64,000 nt of DNA from Actinacidiphila guanduensis (GTDB lineage Bacteria; Actinomycetota; Actinomycetes; Streptomycetales; Streptomycetaceae), in contig NZ_FNIE01000001.1 in NCBI RefSeq assembly GCF_900103985.1, positions 248,001 through 312,000 of the forward strand, given 5' to 3'. The notes below the pieces were generated by a model that had not been told where the DNA came from, ran no database searches, and worked only from the letters and a program-made list of their open reading frames with translations. Both the position numbers and the translations under genes were made by a program. Below are positions 1-11,784 of this stretch, piece by piece. How positions within the stretch are numbered: the first letter of the stretch is position 1; the number at the start of each line of letters is the position of its first letter.

Positions 1-387
1 CGCGATCTGCTCGGTGATCTGTCCCGGGAGCGGGGACGGCTGGGGTATCCGCATGCGGCGGCTCGATTCAGTAGATGGCGCGTCCTCGAACGGACCGACA
101 GTGTTCCACTTGCATACCACTTGCGGACATCGTAGTCAGGAAAGCGACCATGTCCAGAGGGTGCGCACGATGTAACCAGCCGGAAATCGCGGCTTGTTCA
201 GCCGATGTTTCCACCGTTATGCGAACGAAAGCGGACATCACGCGCTTGAATTCAGCCATGCTCACAGCGCACCACTACTTACCACTGTGGACCACTTGAC
301 TACACTGGTCCCGTCGCTGTCCCCCACCGGTTCCGCGACCGGCCCCGGTGGTCCGCCCCTTTCCACGGCAGCAGGCAGGAGACGTAC
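1..387. other. gene-poor left edge with direct-repeat operators
   Basis: No gene can be called with confidence. Two frames are open from the window edge on the plus strand (frame 1 to a TAG at 133-135, frame 2 to a TAA at about 170), so the 3' end of a gene cut by the window edge is possible, but neither peptide is recognisable and GC is lower than in neighbouring genes. CCACTTGC occurs twice 11 bp apart (106-113, 117-124), and ACCACT occurs three times at exactly 10-bp spacing (271, 281, 291). GGACCA (289-294) and TGGTCC (306-311) form an inverted repeat. These lie before the dehydrogenase gene and may be bound by the nearby HutC-type GntR regulator. Confidence 0.5.
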
Positions 388-1332
388 GTGAAGATCAGTC
401 AGCTGGTCGGCCCCCGCACCTCCGAGGTGGTCGACGTCGCCGACCCCGTCCCCGGCGAGCGGCAGGTGCTCGTCGAGGTCGTGGCCTCGGGCGTGTGCAC
501 CTCCGACATCGGTCCGTGGCTGGCGCGGGACCCGGCCGCGGGGCCGCTGCGGCTCGGCCACGAGATCGTCGGCCGCGTGGTGGACACCGGCCGTGACGCC
601 GGCCGCTGGCGCCCCGGCGACCTGGTCACCGGGCTCGGCGGCGAGGGCTTCGCGACGCTCGCGGTGATGGACGCCGACGCGGTGCTGCCGGTGCCGCCCG
701 GGATCGAGCCCGCGCACGCCATCGGCGAGCCGGTGGCCGACCTGGAGGAGGCCCTGTCCCGTACGGGTATACGACCCGGGCACCGCGTCTCGGTGGTCGG
801 CCTCGGCTTCATGGGTCTCGGCCTGGTGCAGCTCGCCAAGCGGCACGCACCCGGGCTGCTCGTCGGCGTGGACCCCGACCCGGCCCGCCGCGAGCGCGCC
901 CTCGCCCTCGGCGCCGATCTCGCCTTCGCCCCCGACGAGTTGCCCGAGGAGTACCGCGCCGACACCGGCCGCCGCGGCGAGGGGCGGATGGACATCGTCC
1001 TGGAGGCGACCGGCCGCACCGCGGGCCTGGCCACCGCCGCCAGCATGGCCCGCCCGTTCGGCACCCTGTGCGTCGTCGGCTACCACCACAGCGGCGACGC
1101 TCCGATGGACATGGACCTCTGGTACAAGGCGGTCACGATCGTCAACGGCTTCTGCCCGGACCGCACCCGGCTGATGACCGCGATGAGCACCGCGCTGCGG
1201 CTCGTCGCCGAGCGGCGGTTCAGCTACGCGCCCCTGGTCACCCACCGGTTCGCCCTCCACGAGGTGGACCGGGCGTTCGCGGCCATGGAGGCGGCGGGAC
1301 CGGACTTCGTCAAGGGTGTGCTGCTGCCGTGA
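388..1332 (+). CDS. medium-chain dehydrogenase/reductase, zinc alcohol dehydrogenase-like
   Basis: A 314-residue MDR-family protein, expected to be a cytoplasmic NAD(P)-dependent alcohol or polyol dehydrogenase. The catalytic-zinc region is visible (GVCTSD near residue 35 and GHEIVG near residue 58), as is a Rossmann nucleotide-binding loop (VGLGFMGLG near residue 137). The four-cysteine structural-zinc lobe of classical alcohol dehydrogenases is absent, and the protein is about 30 residues shorter than typical 340-350-residue members, as in the shorter sorbitol/threonine-dehydrogenase-like branch. The start is GTG at 388 with an AGGAG sequence just upstream. The downstream gene encodes a HutC-type regulator on the same strand, and operator-like direct repeats precede this gene, so the pair probably forms one regulated unit. 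The substrate cannot be deduced. Confidence 0.85.
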   Translation: MKISQLVGPRTSEVVDVADPVPGERQVLVEVVASGVCTSDIGPWLARDPAAGPLRLGHEIVGRVVDTGRDAGRWRPGDLVTGLGGEGFATLAVMDADAVLPVPPGIEPAHAIGEPVADLEEALSRTGIRPGHRVSVVGLGFMGLGLVQLAKRHAPGLLVGVDPDPARRERALALGADLAFAPDELPEEYRADTGRRGEGRMDIVLEATGRTAGLATAASMARPFGTLCVVGYHHSGDAPMDMDLWYKAVTIVNGFCPDRTRLMTAMSTALRLVAERRFSYAPLVTHRFALHEVDRAFAAMEAAGPDFVKGVLLP

Positions 1333-1387
1333 CCGGTCCCCACCCGGCGGCCCCCACGTCGCTGGCACCCCGACGGCAGGTAAAGCT

Positions 1388-2239
1388 ATGGTGATGCGCG
1401 CAGGACGACGACTGCCTGCTGTCCATGTCGGCACCGAGCGTGACGCCGCGGACGTCCGGAACACCATGGGGGCCCTGGCCGAGATGAACGACAGTCCGGA
1501 GACCACCGGCGCGGTGCTGCCCGGTTATCCCGAGCCGCTGTGGGTCCAGGCCGCCGACGTCATCCGCGGCCAGGTGGAGCAGGGTCTGGTCAAGCCCGGT
1601 GGCCGGCTGCCGCCGGAGCGCGAGCTGTGCCGCCAACTCGGCATCAGCCGCGTCACGTTGCGCAAGGCCCTGGGCAGCCTGGTCGAGACCGGGGTGCTCA
1701 GCGCCTCGCACGGCCGCGGCTGGTACGTCTCGCGCGGCGCGCAGAAGAAGGAGTGGCCCAACAGCCTGGAGTCCTTCAGCGAGACCGCGTCCCGGATGGG
1801 CCTGACCCCGCACTCCACCGTCCTCACCTGCGAGGTCAGCGCCTCCACCATCGACGAGGCCGAGGAGCTGGCGATCGCGCCCGGCACCCCGCTGTTCCGG
1901 CTGGAGCGGGTCCGTTTCCTCGGCGAGGTCGCCATAGCGGTGGACCAGACCCGGCTGCGGCAGTCCCTGGTGCCCGGCATCGAGTCCGTCGACTTCACCT
2001 CCCGCTCGCTGTTCACCACGCTGGAGGAGGCGGGGGTCGAACCGGTGCGCGCGGACAGCACCATCGAGGCGACCCGGGCCGACGAGCAGGTGGCCGGCCA
2101 ACTCGGCCTGGAGGCCGGCGCACCCGTGCTCGTCATGCGCCAACTCGCCTTCGGCGCCCAGCAGGAGCCGCTGTTCGTCTCGGTCATCCGCTACGCCGGG
2201 GACCGCTACCGGCTGCGGACGTCCTTCGCCCGCTCCTGA
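1388..2239 (+). CDS. GntR family transcriptional regulator, HutC/UTRA subfamily
   Basis: A one-component DNA-binding regulator. The N-terminal winged helix is clear (LPPERELCRQLGISRVTLRK), preceded by a segment typical of GntR proteins. The C-terminal 150 residues form a UTRA ligand-binding domain, with the family's ending around VLVMRQLAFG and YAGDRYRLRTSF. ATG 1388 gives 283 residues; ATG at 1466 or 1484 is also possible because residues before the winged helix are not conserved, and TATGGT at 1387 could be part of a promoter rather than a start. It lies 55 bp after the dehydrogenase gene and probably controls it. UTRA regulators usually respond to sugars, sugar phosphates or amino acids; the effector here is unknown. 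Confidence 0.88.
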   Translation: MVMRAGRRLPAVHVGTERDAADVRNTMGALAEMNDSPETTGAVLPGYPEPLWVQAADVIRGQVEQGLVKPGGRLPPERELCRQLGISRVTLRKALGSLVETGVLSASHGRGWYVSRGAQKKEWPNSLESFSETASRMGLTPHSTVLTCEVSASTIDEAEELAIAPGTPLFRLERVRFLGEVAIAVDQTRLRQSLVPGIESVDFTSRSLFTTLEEAGVEPVRADSTIEATRADEQVAGQLGLEAGAPVLVMRQLAFGAQQEPLFVSVIRYAGDRYRLRTSFARS

Positions 2240-2344
2240 ACGGGCCCTGACCGCCTGCCGCCAGGGCCCGCCCGGCACATCCGGCGCCGGGGCCGAGGAG
2301 GTTCCGTTGCGGAGTCCGCCCGTCCGCGCCCGGAGCGGCCGTCG

Positions 2345-4267
<1,923 letters not shown>

Positions 4268-4299
4268 AATCCGTGGTTCCTTCTCGGTTCGCCAGGTGA

Positions 4300-4312
4300 C
4301 AGGTCTGACCTG
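4300..4312. promoter_or_regulatory. 13-bp palindrome upstream of htpG
   Basis: CAGGTCTGACCTG has perfect 5-bp arms (CAGGT/ACCTG) around CTG. It lies 33 bp upstream of the htpG start. It does not resemble HAIR or CIRCE heat-shock operators. A role as operator is inferred only from symmetry and position. Confidence 0.4.
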
Positions 4313-4446
4313 GGCACTCTAAAGGAAGCACGGCGGTGCGGGGCCCGGTGCGGGCGGTCCCTGCCACTGGGGCGCCGGGGCGCGGATGGTGGGTCGCGTT
4401 CAGCGCGGCCGGGAGGCCGTTCCCGGTGAGGTCCTCGCGGTCGTCT

Positions 4447-5853
<1,407 letters not shown>

Positions 5854-5982
5854 AGCGCGCTCATCCCGCCTCCTGGGCTCGCCCTGCGCCGCCCTACGGC
5901 TCTCCGGGTAACCCGGAATCGGCGCCGGTAACGCGGTGGGGGGCATTTGAGCGGGGTGGCGAGCGTGTGGGGCCCTGGGCCG

Positions 5983-6325
5983 GGCAGCACCGTGGAGGTC
6001 CCCTCCCTGAACCGGACGGCACCGTGATCGCCCGCGCCCGGGGCGGGCGGCGCCATGGGCGGTGCTGAACCAGCGATGGCACGGTGGCCCGCGCCTTGAG
6101 CCGGACAGCACCGCGGTCGGCCAGGGCGTGCCGGCGCCACGGGCGGCCCGGAACCGGGCGATGCCGCGGTGGGCCGCACCATAAGGCGGACGGTGCCGTG
6201 GTCCGCCCTGGACTGGAGAACGCCATGGTCGGCCGGGCCCTGAGCCGGACAGCATCGCGGCCGGCCAGGGCGTGCCTGCGCCACAATCGATCCTGGACCA
6301 GGCGATGCCGCGGAGAGCCGCCCCC
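5983..6325. repeat. degenerate tandem repeat array between zwf and MFS gene
   Basis: About nine imperfect units of roughly 30-50 bp share a core close to CCGGACAGCACCGCGGTCGG, often followed by CCAGGGCGTGCC. Two long copies are clearest: from about 6097 (TGAGCCGGACAGCACCGCGG) and from about 6240 (TGAGCCGGACAGCATCGCGG), both followed by GGCCAGGGCGTGCC. Units drift in length and sequence and stop codons occur in several frames, so it is not a repeat protein. It fills the divergent gap 5854-6454, in which I see no gene. Confidence 0.7.
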
Positions 6326-6454
6326 GGGGCCGGGCGTATCCGGCTGAGCCGTACCCGTGCTCGCGATACGGCCCCGGCCGCAGCCGCCCGACGTACGCGG
6401 GGCTCAGCGATCTGCCCCGGTGGATGTCAGTGGCCGCGCCTAGCGTCTGCGTCC

Positions 6455-7720
6455 GTGGCCTCACACCTCGACACCGCCAGGGCGGCTCCGGCGCGGCCGG
6501 CGCTCCCCCGCTCGTACCTCGTCTGGCTCGCCGGAACCCGCGCCTCGCTCCTTGGCGACGCGGCCATGTACTTCGCGCTCGGCTGGGCGGCGAGCGCGCA
6601 CGGCGGGGCGACGGCCGCGCTGGTGCTGAGCGCGGTCAACCTGCCGCGTACGGTGCTGCTGCTCCTGGGCGGTGCGGTCGGCGACCGTTTCGGTGCCCGC
6701 CGGGTGCTGGTCGCCGGGGACGCCGTGATGCTCGCGGCCGTGCTCGCGCTCGCGGCGGTGAGCAGCCAGTTGGGCACGCCGCCCTGGCTGCTGGTGGCGA
6801 CCGCAGCGGTGATCGGCACGGTGGACGCGTTCTACCTGCCCGCGACGGGCTCGATGCCGCGCCGCCTGGTGGGCAAGGAGCAGTTGCCCCGGGCGCTGGC
6901 CGTGCGGCAGGCGGGCGGGCAGGTCGCCTCGCTGCTGGGCGCACCGCTCGGCGGCGTCCTGGTCGCCTCCGCCGGGCTGCCGGGCGCGGCCCTCGTGGAC
7001 GCGGCCACGTTCGCCGTCGTGCTCGTGGTGCTCCTCCGTGTCCGGCCCGCCTTCGACGTGGAGCGCTCCCCGCGGGGCGAGAGCCTTCTGGCGGGTGCGG
7101 CGGGCGGTGTACGGCTCGCGGTGACGGACCCCGTGCTGCGACCCGCCCTGCTGCTGACGGCTGCCGCCGCGGCGTTCCTGCTGCCGGTGGTCTCACTGCT
7201 GAACCCGTTGCTGGCCAGGGAGCACGGCTGGGGCGCGGGGGCGGCGGGCCTGATGGCGGCGGGGCAAGGCGCGGGCATGATCGCGGTGTCCCTCGCGGTC
7301 ACGAGGCGGGGGGCGATGCGGCGCATCGGTGTCGGCGCGGCGGCCGGCCTCTTCGCCGCCGCCCTGGGCATCGCCGCGGTGGCCGCGGCGCCCACTCCGG
7401 CCGCGGCGGCGGGCGGCGGTCTGCTCCTGGGCGCGGGCTCGGGCATGTTCGCCTGCCACATCGGCCCTCTGGTCCTGACGGGCATCCCGGAGACGCACCT
7501 CTCCCGGATGCAGTCCCTGCTCACCCTGGTCCAGAGCGTGTCGCTCCTCGCGGCGAACCCCCTCCTCGGCACGCTCGCCGACACGACCAGCCCTCGCGTG
7601 ACCACCGGGCTCTGCGCGGCAGCCGTCAGCACGGCCGCGCTCACCGCCCTCACCTCGCACCCCCTCCGCACCCTCCGCACCCTCCACGGCGGGCAGCCGG
7701 GGCCTGGGCGGAGGGAGTGA
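6455..7720 (+). CDS. MFS transporter, 12-TM (macrolide-efflux-like)
   Basis: A 421-residue major facilitator superfamily membrane protein, likely a proton-driven drug or metabolite exporter. Alternating hydrophobic helices rich in Ala, Leu and Val run from about residue 15 to 405. The family's loop between helices 2 and 3 is visible as GDRFGARRVLVAGD, and the second half has a matching loop. I chose GTG 6455 because upstream sequence in this frame belongs to the repeat array and is not protein-like; the open frame itself extends to 6272. No adjacent regulator is evident. The substrate is unknown. Confidence 0.85.
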   Translation: MASHLDTARAAPARPALPRSYLVWLAGTRASLLGDAAMYFALGWAASAHGGATAALVLSAVNLPRTVLLLLGGAVGDRFGARRVLVAGDAVMLAAVLALAAVSSQLGTPPWLLVATAAVIGTVDAFYLPATGSMPRRLVGKEQLPRALAVRQAGGQVASLLGAPLGGVLVASAGLPGAALVDAATFAVVLVVLLRVRPAFDVERSPRGESLLAGAAGGVRLAVTDPVLRPALLLTAAAAAFLLPVVSLLNPLLAREHGWGAGAAGLMAAGQGAGMIAVSLAVTRRGAMRRIGVGAAAGLFAAALGIAAVAAAPTPAAAAGGGLLLGAGSGMFACHIGPLVLTGIPETHLSRMQSLLTLVQSVSLLAANPLLGTLADTTSPRVTTGLCAAAVSTAALTALTSHPLRTLRTLHGGQPGPGRRE

Positions 7721-7829
7721 GCACCAACTGCCGACGGCACGCGGCCGCTGCCAGTGCGAGGCACCACAGCCGGACCGCCTCGTTCATCCCGCTGGCTCTG
7801 GCTCAACTGTCGTGCTGAGCGACGCTCGG

Positions 7830-8261
7830 TTACGGCTCGACATCGAGGAGAGCAACGGAAGGGGGTGGCGGGGCAAGCACTGCGCGAAGGCGCGTCAGTA
7901 TGGCTCGTCTCTGCTTCCAGTCCTCCGGGTCGACCCAGTTCGAGGCCGATCCATCATCGTCGCCGACGATGCGGGCGAGGGCTTCGTCGGCGAGTGCCCG
8001 GAGGTCGAAAGGGAACACGGGCATCGGTGTTTCCGGACCGTAGGCCATGTCGATGGGTTCGCCTCCCGGGCATTGCGCCGCGATCAAGGCGGCGGCGGCC
8101 ACCGCCTCTTCCGCTTCCGCAAGATAGCCAGTTGCGTCGATCGTCCGGACGAGGACGCCTCGGATCAGGGCTTCACGCGCTGCGGGCTCGGCGTCGTCGA
8201 GCGCGTCGGCGAAGTCCGCGGCTGTGTCGTTGTCGAAGGGACCGGTATCCCAGGTGCCCAT
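7830..8261 (-). CDS. DUF4259 domain-containing protein
   Basis: A 143-residue small soluble protein beginning MGTWDTGPFDNDTAADFAD, the hallmark start of DUF4259. The rest is acidic and helical. The start is ATG 8261 with a GGGAG site close upstream; the frame could extend to 8381 but the added residues are not family-like. The function of DUF4259 is not established. It is convergent with the MFS gene and stands alone. Confidence 0.85.
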   Translation of the reverse strand: MGTWDTGPFDNDTAADFADALDDAEPAAREALIRGVLVRTIDATGYLAEAEEAVAAAALIAAQCPGGEPIDMAYGPETPMPVFPFDLRALADEALARIVGDDDGSASNWVDPEDWKQRRAILTRLRAVLAPPPPSVALLDVEP

Positions 8262-8391
8262 GCTGATCTCCCTCGCGTAGCGTCGCCTCGCCCGGATCTT
8301 CGCATCGAAGACCGACAACATGACTACGGGGCGAGCATGACCCGTATGCGCAGAAGACCGAAGCATGCGCGGCGGAAACATCTGCCGCTTG

Positions 8392-8874
8392 CTACTTCGC
8401 AGGTGCGGTCTCCCCCGTGTCGGCGGTCGGTTCGCTGGTGATCAGGACCACGTTGCCGTCCGGATCCTCGACCATCGTCGCGTAGGGCCCGAGGAGGTGT
8501 CCGGGAGCCGTGGTGCCCTTGTAACCGGCTGAGGTCAGCCGCTCCCACGCAGCGTCGACGGCCGGGTCGCCGTCGACGAAAAACTCGACGACCTGCTGGT
8601 AGCCGCCCCGTGCGGGGCGGACCCAGGCGGGATCGAAGCGCTGCGCGACGGGGTCGGTGGTGATGATCATCCTCGTGGCGCCGCCTTCCGCGTAGGCCGC
8701 GACCGGGCGCTCGGGCTCGGGATCGGGCACGTCGAGCCCGAGGAGGCGGTAGAACGCGATCGATGCCTGAAGATCGCGGACGTAGAGCACGACCATCGCG
8801 AAACGCGGGCGGCTGGGTGTGGTGTCCTGTTCGGTGGCGTCGGAAGTGGTTCCGACCGTGATTTCGTTTGTCAT
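8392..8874 (-). CDS. VOC superfamily (glyoxalase/bleomycin-resistance fold) protein
   Basis: A 160-residue protein with one VOC module: MVVLYVRDLQASIAFYRLLG near the start, a central VVEFFVDGDPAVDAAWERL segment and the typical end MVEDPDGNVVLI. VOC proteins bind a metal or ligand in paired beta-alpha-beta-beta-beta units and include resistance proteins, isomerases and dioxygenases; the substrate here is unknown. The start is ATG 8874. The gene is divergent from a MarR regulator, with a 13-bp palindrome between the two starts, so it is very probably that regulator's target. Confidence 0.85.
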   Translation of the reverse strand: MTNEITVGTTSDATEQDTTPSRPRFAMVVLYVRDLQASIAFYRLLGLDVPDPEPERPVAAYAEGGATRMIITTDPVAQRFDPAWVRPARGGYQQVVEFFVDGDPAVDAAWERLTSAGYKGTTAPGHLLGPYATMVEDPDGNVVLITSEPTADTGETAPAK

Positions 8875-8875
8875 G

Positions 8876-8888
8876 GTAGATAATCTAC
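8876..8888. promoter_or_regulatory. perfect palindrome between VOC and MarR genes
   Basis: GTAGATAATCTAC is perfectly symmetric around the central A and begins one base upstream of the VOC start. It lies 12 bp before the MarR ATG, or directly abuts the alternative MarR start GTG 8889. Its size and placement fit a MarR-dimer operator that controls both genes. Confidence 0.75.
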
Positions 8889-8900
8889 GTGGGTGTACGA

Positions 8901-9335
8901 ATGTCAGCAAGAGATGACGAGCCCGGCGAGGAACTCGGCGCGCTGCTCAGTGGGCTGCTGAACGTCGTCGTCGCGCGCGAGGCGCCGATCCTGAAGGCTC
9001 ACGGCCTCACCATGTGGGAGTACGTGATCCTGAGCCGCCTCATGGGCGAGTCCGGGCTGACGCAGAAGGAGCTGGCCCGCCGTAGCCGCCGGGACCCCAC
9101 CCGTCTGATCGGCCACCTGGACGCCCTCGATGACCGCCACCTGATCGCCCGCGAAGTCGACGGGTCGGACCGCCGGCGGCGCACCGTGCGGCTCACCGCG
9201 GAGGGCCGCGATCTGGTGCTGGCCACCCACCGCGACATCCGGCAGATGGAAACCGACCTCCTCGGCGGGCTCTCCGCGGAGGCGCAGAATGAGCTGCGCA
9301 ACGCTCTCGCCACGGTCCTGCGCCGCAACTCCTGA
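8901..9335 (+). CDS. MarR family transcriptional regulator
   Basis: A 144-residue winged-helix regulator. The family pattern is clear: a helix with MWEYVILSRLMGESGLTQKE, recognition helix around RRSRRDPTRLIGHLDALDDR and wing DGSDRRRRTVRLTAEGR. Homologues bind short palindromes as dimers and release DNA on binding small aromatic or oxidising ligands. ATG 8901 and GTG 8889 are both possible starts; either gives a transcript with almost no leader because the operator palindrome ends at 8888. It most likely represses itself and the divergent VOC gene. Confidence 0.92.
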   Translation: MSARDDEPGEELGALLSGLLNVVVAREAPILKAHGLTMWEYVILSRLMGESGLTQKELARRSRRDPTRLIGHLDALDDRHLIAREVDGSDRRRRTVRLTAEGRDLVLATHRDIRQMETDLLGGLSAEAQNELRNALATVLRRNS

Positions 9336-9373
9336 CATGCCCGGCCATCGCAGGGCCGCAGCCGGGCGTACGG

Positions 9374-9566
9374 TCAGCGGGTCTCCCCGCCCAGGATGTC
9401 GCCGAACCCCATGCGCCGCACGTACGCGCGCTGCGGGGCCGGAGCCAGGTCGTCGACCTTCTCGACGCCGACGAGCCGGTCGTCGTGCAGCCCGAAGGTG
9501 ATCGGGCCGGCGCCGTCGTGGTCGGTGCGGGTCGCGCGGAGCGTGACGAGGGTGGCTGTTCCGTTC
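9374..9566 (-). pseudogene. C-terminal remnant of an unidentified protein
   Basis: Read on the minus strand, 9374-9566 is open and protein-like, with segments such as GPITFGLHDDRLVGVEKVDD and AYVRRMGFGDILGGETR before TGA. No start codon or RBS fits: the frame continues into the SDR gene in a different reading frame. This suggests the tail of a gene whose 5' part was lost when the SDR gene came to lie here. I do not recognise the family. Confidence 0.4.
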
Positions 9567-10329
9567 AGTTTCCGTGCGGGTCGAGGTGGTTCACCGCGGC
9601 GACGGTCTCGTCGTAGTCGCCGCGGGCCTCTCCGTAGCGGAGGAATTTCACCCGCTCGACCTGGATCTCCCTGGCGTCCGGCTCGGCCTCGATGAGGGCG
9701 ATCACCTCGGCGACGAACTCCTCCAGCGGCATCGCGAACGAGCTTTCGCGCTGCCCGGGGAGGAGATCGGTGGCCACCGACGGCGGCTCCAGCTCCGACA
9801 CCTTCACCGTCGTGCCCGCCAGTTGGAGCCGCAGCGTCTCGCTGAGCATGTGGATCGCGGCCTTGGTCGCGTTGTAGCTCGGCGTGATCCGCAGCGGTGT
9901 GAACGCGAGCCCCGAGGAGACGGTCATGATCGTCGCGTCCGGCCTGGACCGGAGGTGCTCGATGAACGCGGCGATGAGGCGGATCGGGCCGAGGAGGTTG
10001 GTCGTGACGGTCTCCTCCGCGGAGGCGAGGAACCCCTCCGGCTTGGTCCAGTCCTCGATGCGCATGATCCCCGCCATCGTGATGAGCACGTTGAGCTCGG
10101 GGTGCTCCGCGATCACCTGGCCGGCCGCCCGCTGGACGCTCTCCGGGCTGGTGGTGTCGATCTCGACGGCGTGGATGCCGGGGTGCTCAGCCGTGATCTG
10201 CGCGAGCAGGTCGGTGCGACGGCCGCCGACGACGACCTCGTTGCCCTTCGCGTGCAGGGCGAGAGCGAGGTCGAGACCGATGCCGCTGGTCGCGCCGGGG
10301 ATGAAGACGGTGTTTCCGGTGATGTTCAT
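9565..10329 (-). CDS. short-chain dehydrogenase/reductase, DltE-like
   Basis: A 254-residue classical SDR. Cofactor motif GATSGIG lies at about residues 11-17, the active-site YNATK near residue 152, with SSG before it as the catalytic serine region. It is expected to be a soluble NAD(P)-dependent oxidoreductase of unknown substrate. The start is ATG 10329; upstream residues in the open frame are not conserved. It is divergent from an XRE/MmyB-type regulator 100 bp away, a common Streptomyces arrangement in which the regulator controls the SDR. Confidence 0.92.
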   Translation of the reverse strand: MNITGNTVFIPGATSGIGLDLALALHAKGNEVVVGGRRTDLLAQITAEHPGIHAVEIDTTSPESVQRAAGQVIAEHPELNVLITMAGIMRIEDWTKPEGFLASAEETVTTNLLGPIRLIAAFIEHLRSRPDATIMTVSSGLAFTPLRITPSYNATKAAIHMLSETLRLQLAGTTVKVSELEPPSVATDLLPGQRESSFAMPLEEFVAEVIALIEAEPDAREIQVERVKFLRYGEARGDYDETVAAVNHLDPHGN

Positions 10330-10429
10330 GCTTCGAGTGTTCGGCCGCGTCGCGGCGCGTGCCAGAGTCCGCTTATCGGGGGAAGGCCGGTCTCTGGTTG
10401 AGGGTTTGCGGACCGCCGATACTGTGCCC

Positions 10430-11278
10430 ATGGATCGCGACGCACTCGGCACTTTCCTGACCCGGCACCGGGCCGGCCTGCAACCGTCCGACGTCGGTCT
10501 CACGGTCGGGCCCCGACGCCGCGCCGCGGGCCTGCGCCGGGAGGAAGTCGCGCAGCTCGCGGGAATGTCGACCGACTACTACACCCGGCTGGAGCAAGGC
10601 CGCAGCCCTCAGCCGAGCGCCCAGATCCTCGGCTCCGTGGCCCGCGCCCTGCGGCTGACCCCGGACGAACACGACTACCTGTTCCGTGTCGCAGGGCTCA
10701 GCGCCCCGGACCGTCACCACCGCGGGGACTACGTACCCCCCGCCCTGCTCCGCGTGTTCGACCGCCTTTCCGACACCCCCGCGCTCATCATCTCCGTCCT
10801 CGGCGAGACCCTCGTCCAGAACGAGCCGGCCAAGGCCCTCTTCGGGGACGCCAGCCGCTTCACCGGCATGGAGCGCAGCGAGATCTACCGCTGGTTCGTC
10901 CGCCCCGGGACCGAACGCCTCCGCTACCCCGAACACGACCACGAACGGCAGAGCCGGGCTCAGGTCGCGACGCTGCGCGCCGCCCTCGGCGCGATGGGAC
11001 CGAACTCGCGCGCCGCGGAGCTCGTCCGCGAACTCACCCGGCGGAGCCCCGAGTTCACCGCGCTCTGGGACGAGCAACAAGTGCACCGGCGGTTCGCGGA
11101 CCACAAGACCCTTCTCCACCCCGAACTCGGCCCGATCGAAGTCGACTGCCAAGTCCTCTTCACCGAGGACCAGTTCCACGCGCTCCTCGTCCTCACCGCA
11201 TCGCCGGGCACCGAAGCCGCGAGCAAACTCGAACTCCTCGCCGTCCTCGGCAACCAGCGATTCGCCACCGAGCGATAG
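10430..11278 (+). CDS. XRE-family regulator with MmyB-like ligand-binding domain
   Basis: A 282-residue transcription factor. The N-terminal helix-turn-helix covers about residues 10-80 (REEVAQLAGMSTDYYTRLEQ). The C-terminal part resembles the MmyB ligand-binding domain, a PAS-like fold proposed to bind fatty-acid-type ligands in the MmyB family. The ATG at 10430 follows GATACT at 10418-10423 by only 6 bp, so the mRNA is probably leaderless. It faces the SDR gene and probably regulates it. Confidence 0.9.
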   Translation: MDRDALGTFLTRHRAGLQPSDVGLTVGPRRRAAGLRREEVAQLAGMSTDYYTRLEQGRSPQPSAQILGSVARALRLTPDEHDYLFRVAGLSAPDRHHRGDYVPPALLRVFDRLSDTPALIISVLGETLVQNEPAKALFGDASRFTGMERSEIYRWFVRPGTERLRYPEHDHERQSRAQVATLRAALGAMGPNSRAAELVRELTRRSPEFTALWDEQQVHRRFADHKTLLHPELGPIEVDCQVLFTEDQFHALLVLTASPGTEAASKLELLAVLGNQRFATER

Positions 11279-11377
11279 CGACGTCGGCTCGACCGTCACA
11301 GAGCGGGAAAGCGGGTGACTGGCGCAGCGGGCTTCGTCCGGTGTCCGGCGAACCCGGTGACGGCCGGCGCTCCCTTC

Positions 11378-11704
11378 CTACTCAGGCGGAGGCGGAGGGG
11401 CAGGGGGCTTCACGGGGCCGAACTCCGTGTCGAGGCGGGTCGGCCAGTCCTCGTCGGCCAGGTCGGCTCCCACGAGGGAGTCGCGCCAGTCCTCCACGGC
11501 AAGCCGGACGGCAGCGCGGAAGCGACTGAAGCTGCCCCGGGCGGACAGGACGATCGCCGCGTGCAGCCGCTCGCTGCCGAACATCGCGCCACTGGACCCC
11601 GCGATCTCGGGGAGTTCGCCGAGTATCCGCAGGATCTCCGGCGCGGAGCCCGGTTCGGGGAAGTCGCGCCGCACCCGCCGCGCCACGCGTTCACTGACCG
11701 CCAC
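11378..11704 (-). CDS. hypothetical protein, 108 aa
   Basis: I do not recognise the family. With GTG 11704 the protein has 108 residues, is soluble, starts around VSERVARRVRRDF and has the central segment EIAGSSGAMFGSERLHAAIV. It ends in a short run of prolines (PPAPPPPPE). Codon usage is typical of the genome and the end is close to the DUF6233 gene on the other strand. The frame is open further upstream, but that part overlaps the divergent DUF6233 gene and lacks a good start. Confidence 0.6.
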   Translation of the reverse strand: MAVSERVARRVRRDFPEPGSAPEILRILGELPEIAGSSGAMFGSERLHAAIVLSARGSFSRFRAAVRLAVEDWRDSLVGADLADEDWPTRLDTEFGPVKPPAPPPPPE

Positions 11705-11772
11705 CCCGCCATCATCCCCGCCTCCCGGTGCCCGGCCAAGGGCTCGGTGAGCAGGGACGAAGGGAATCGAAC

Positions 11773-11778
11773 TAAAAT
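11773..11778 (+). promoter_or_regulatory. -10 element for a probably leaderless transcript
   Basis: TAAAAT lies 6 bp before GTG 11785 in an AT-rich patch that stands out from its surroundings. With this spacing, transcription would begin at or next to the start codon. No convincing -35 element is visible. Confidence 0.45.
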
Positions 11779-11784
11779 AGAACA

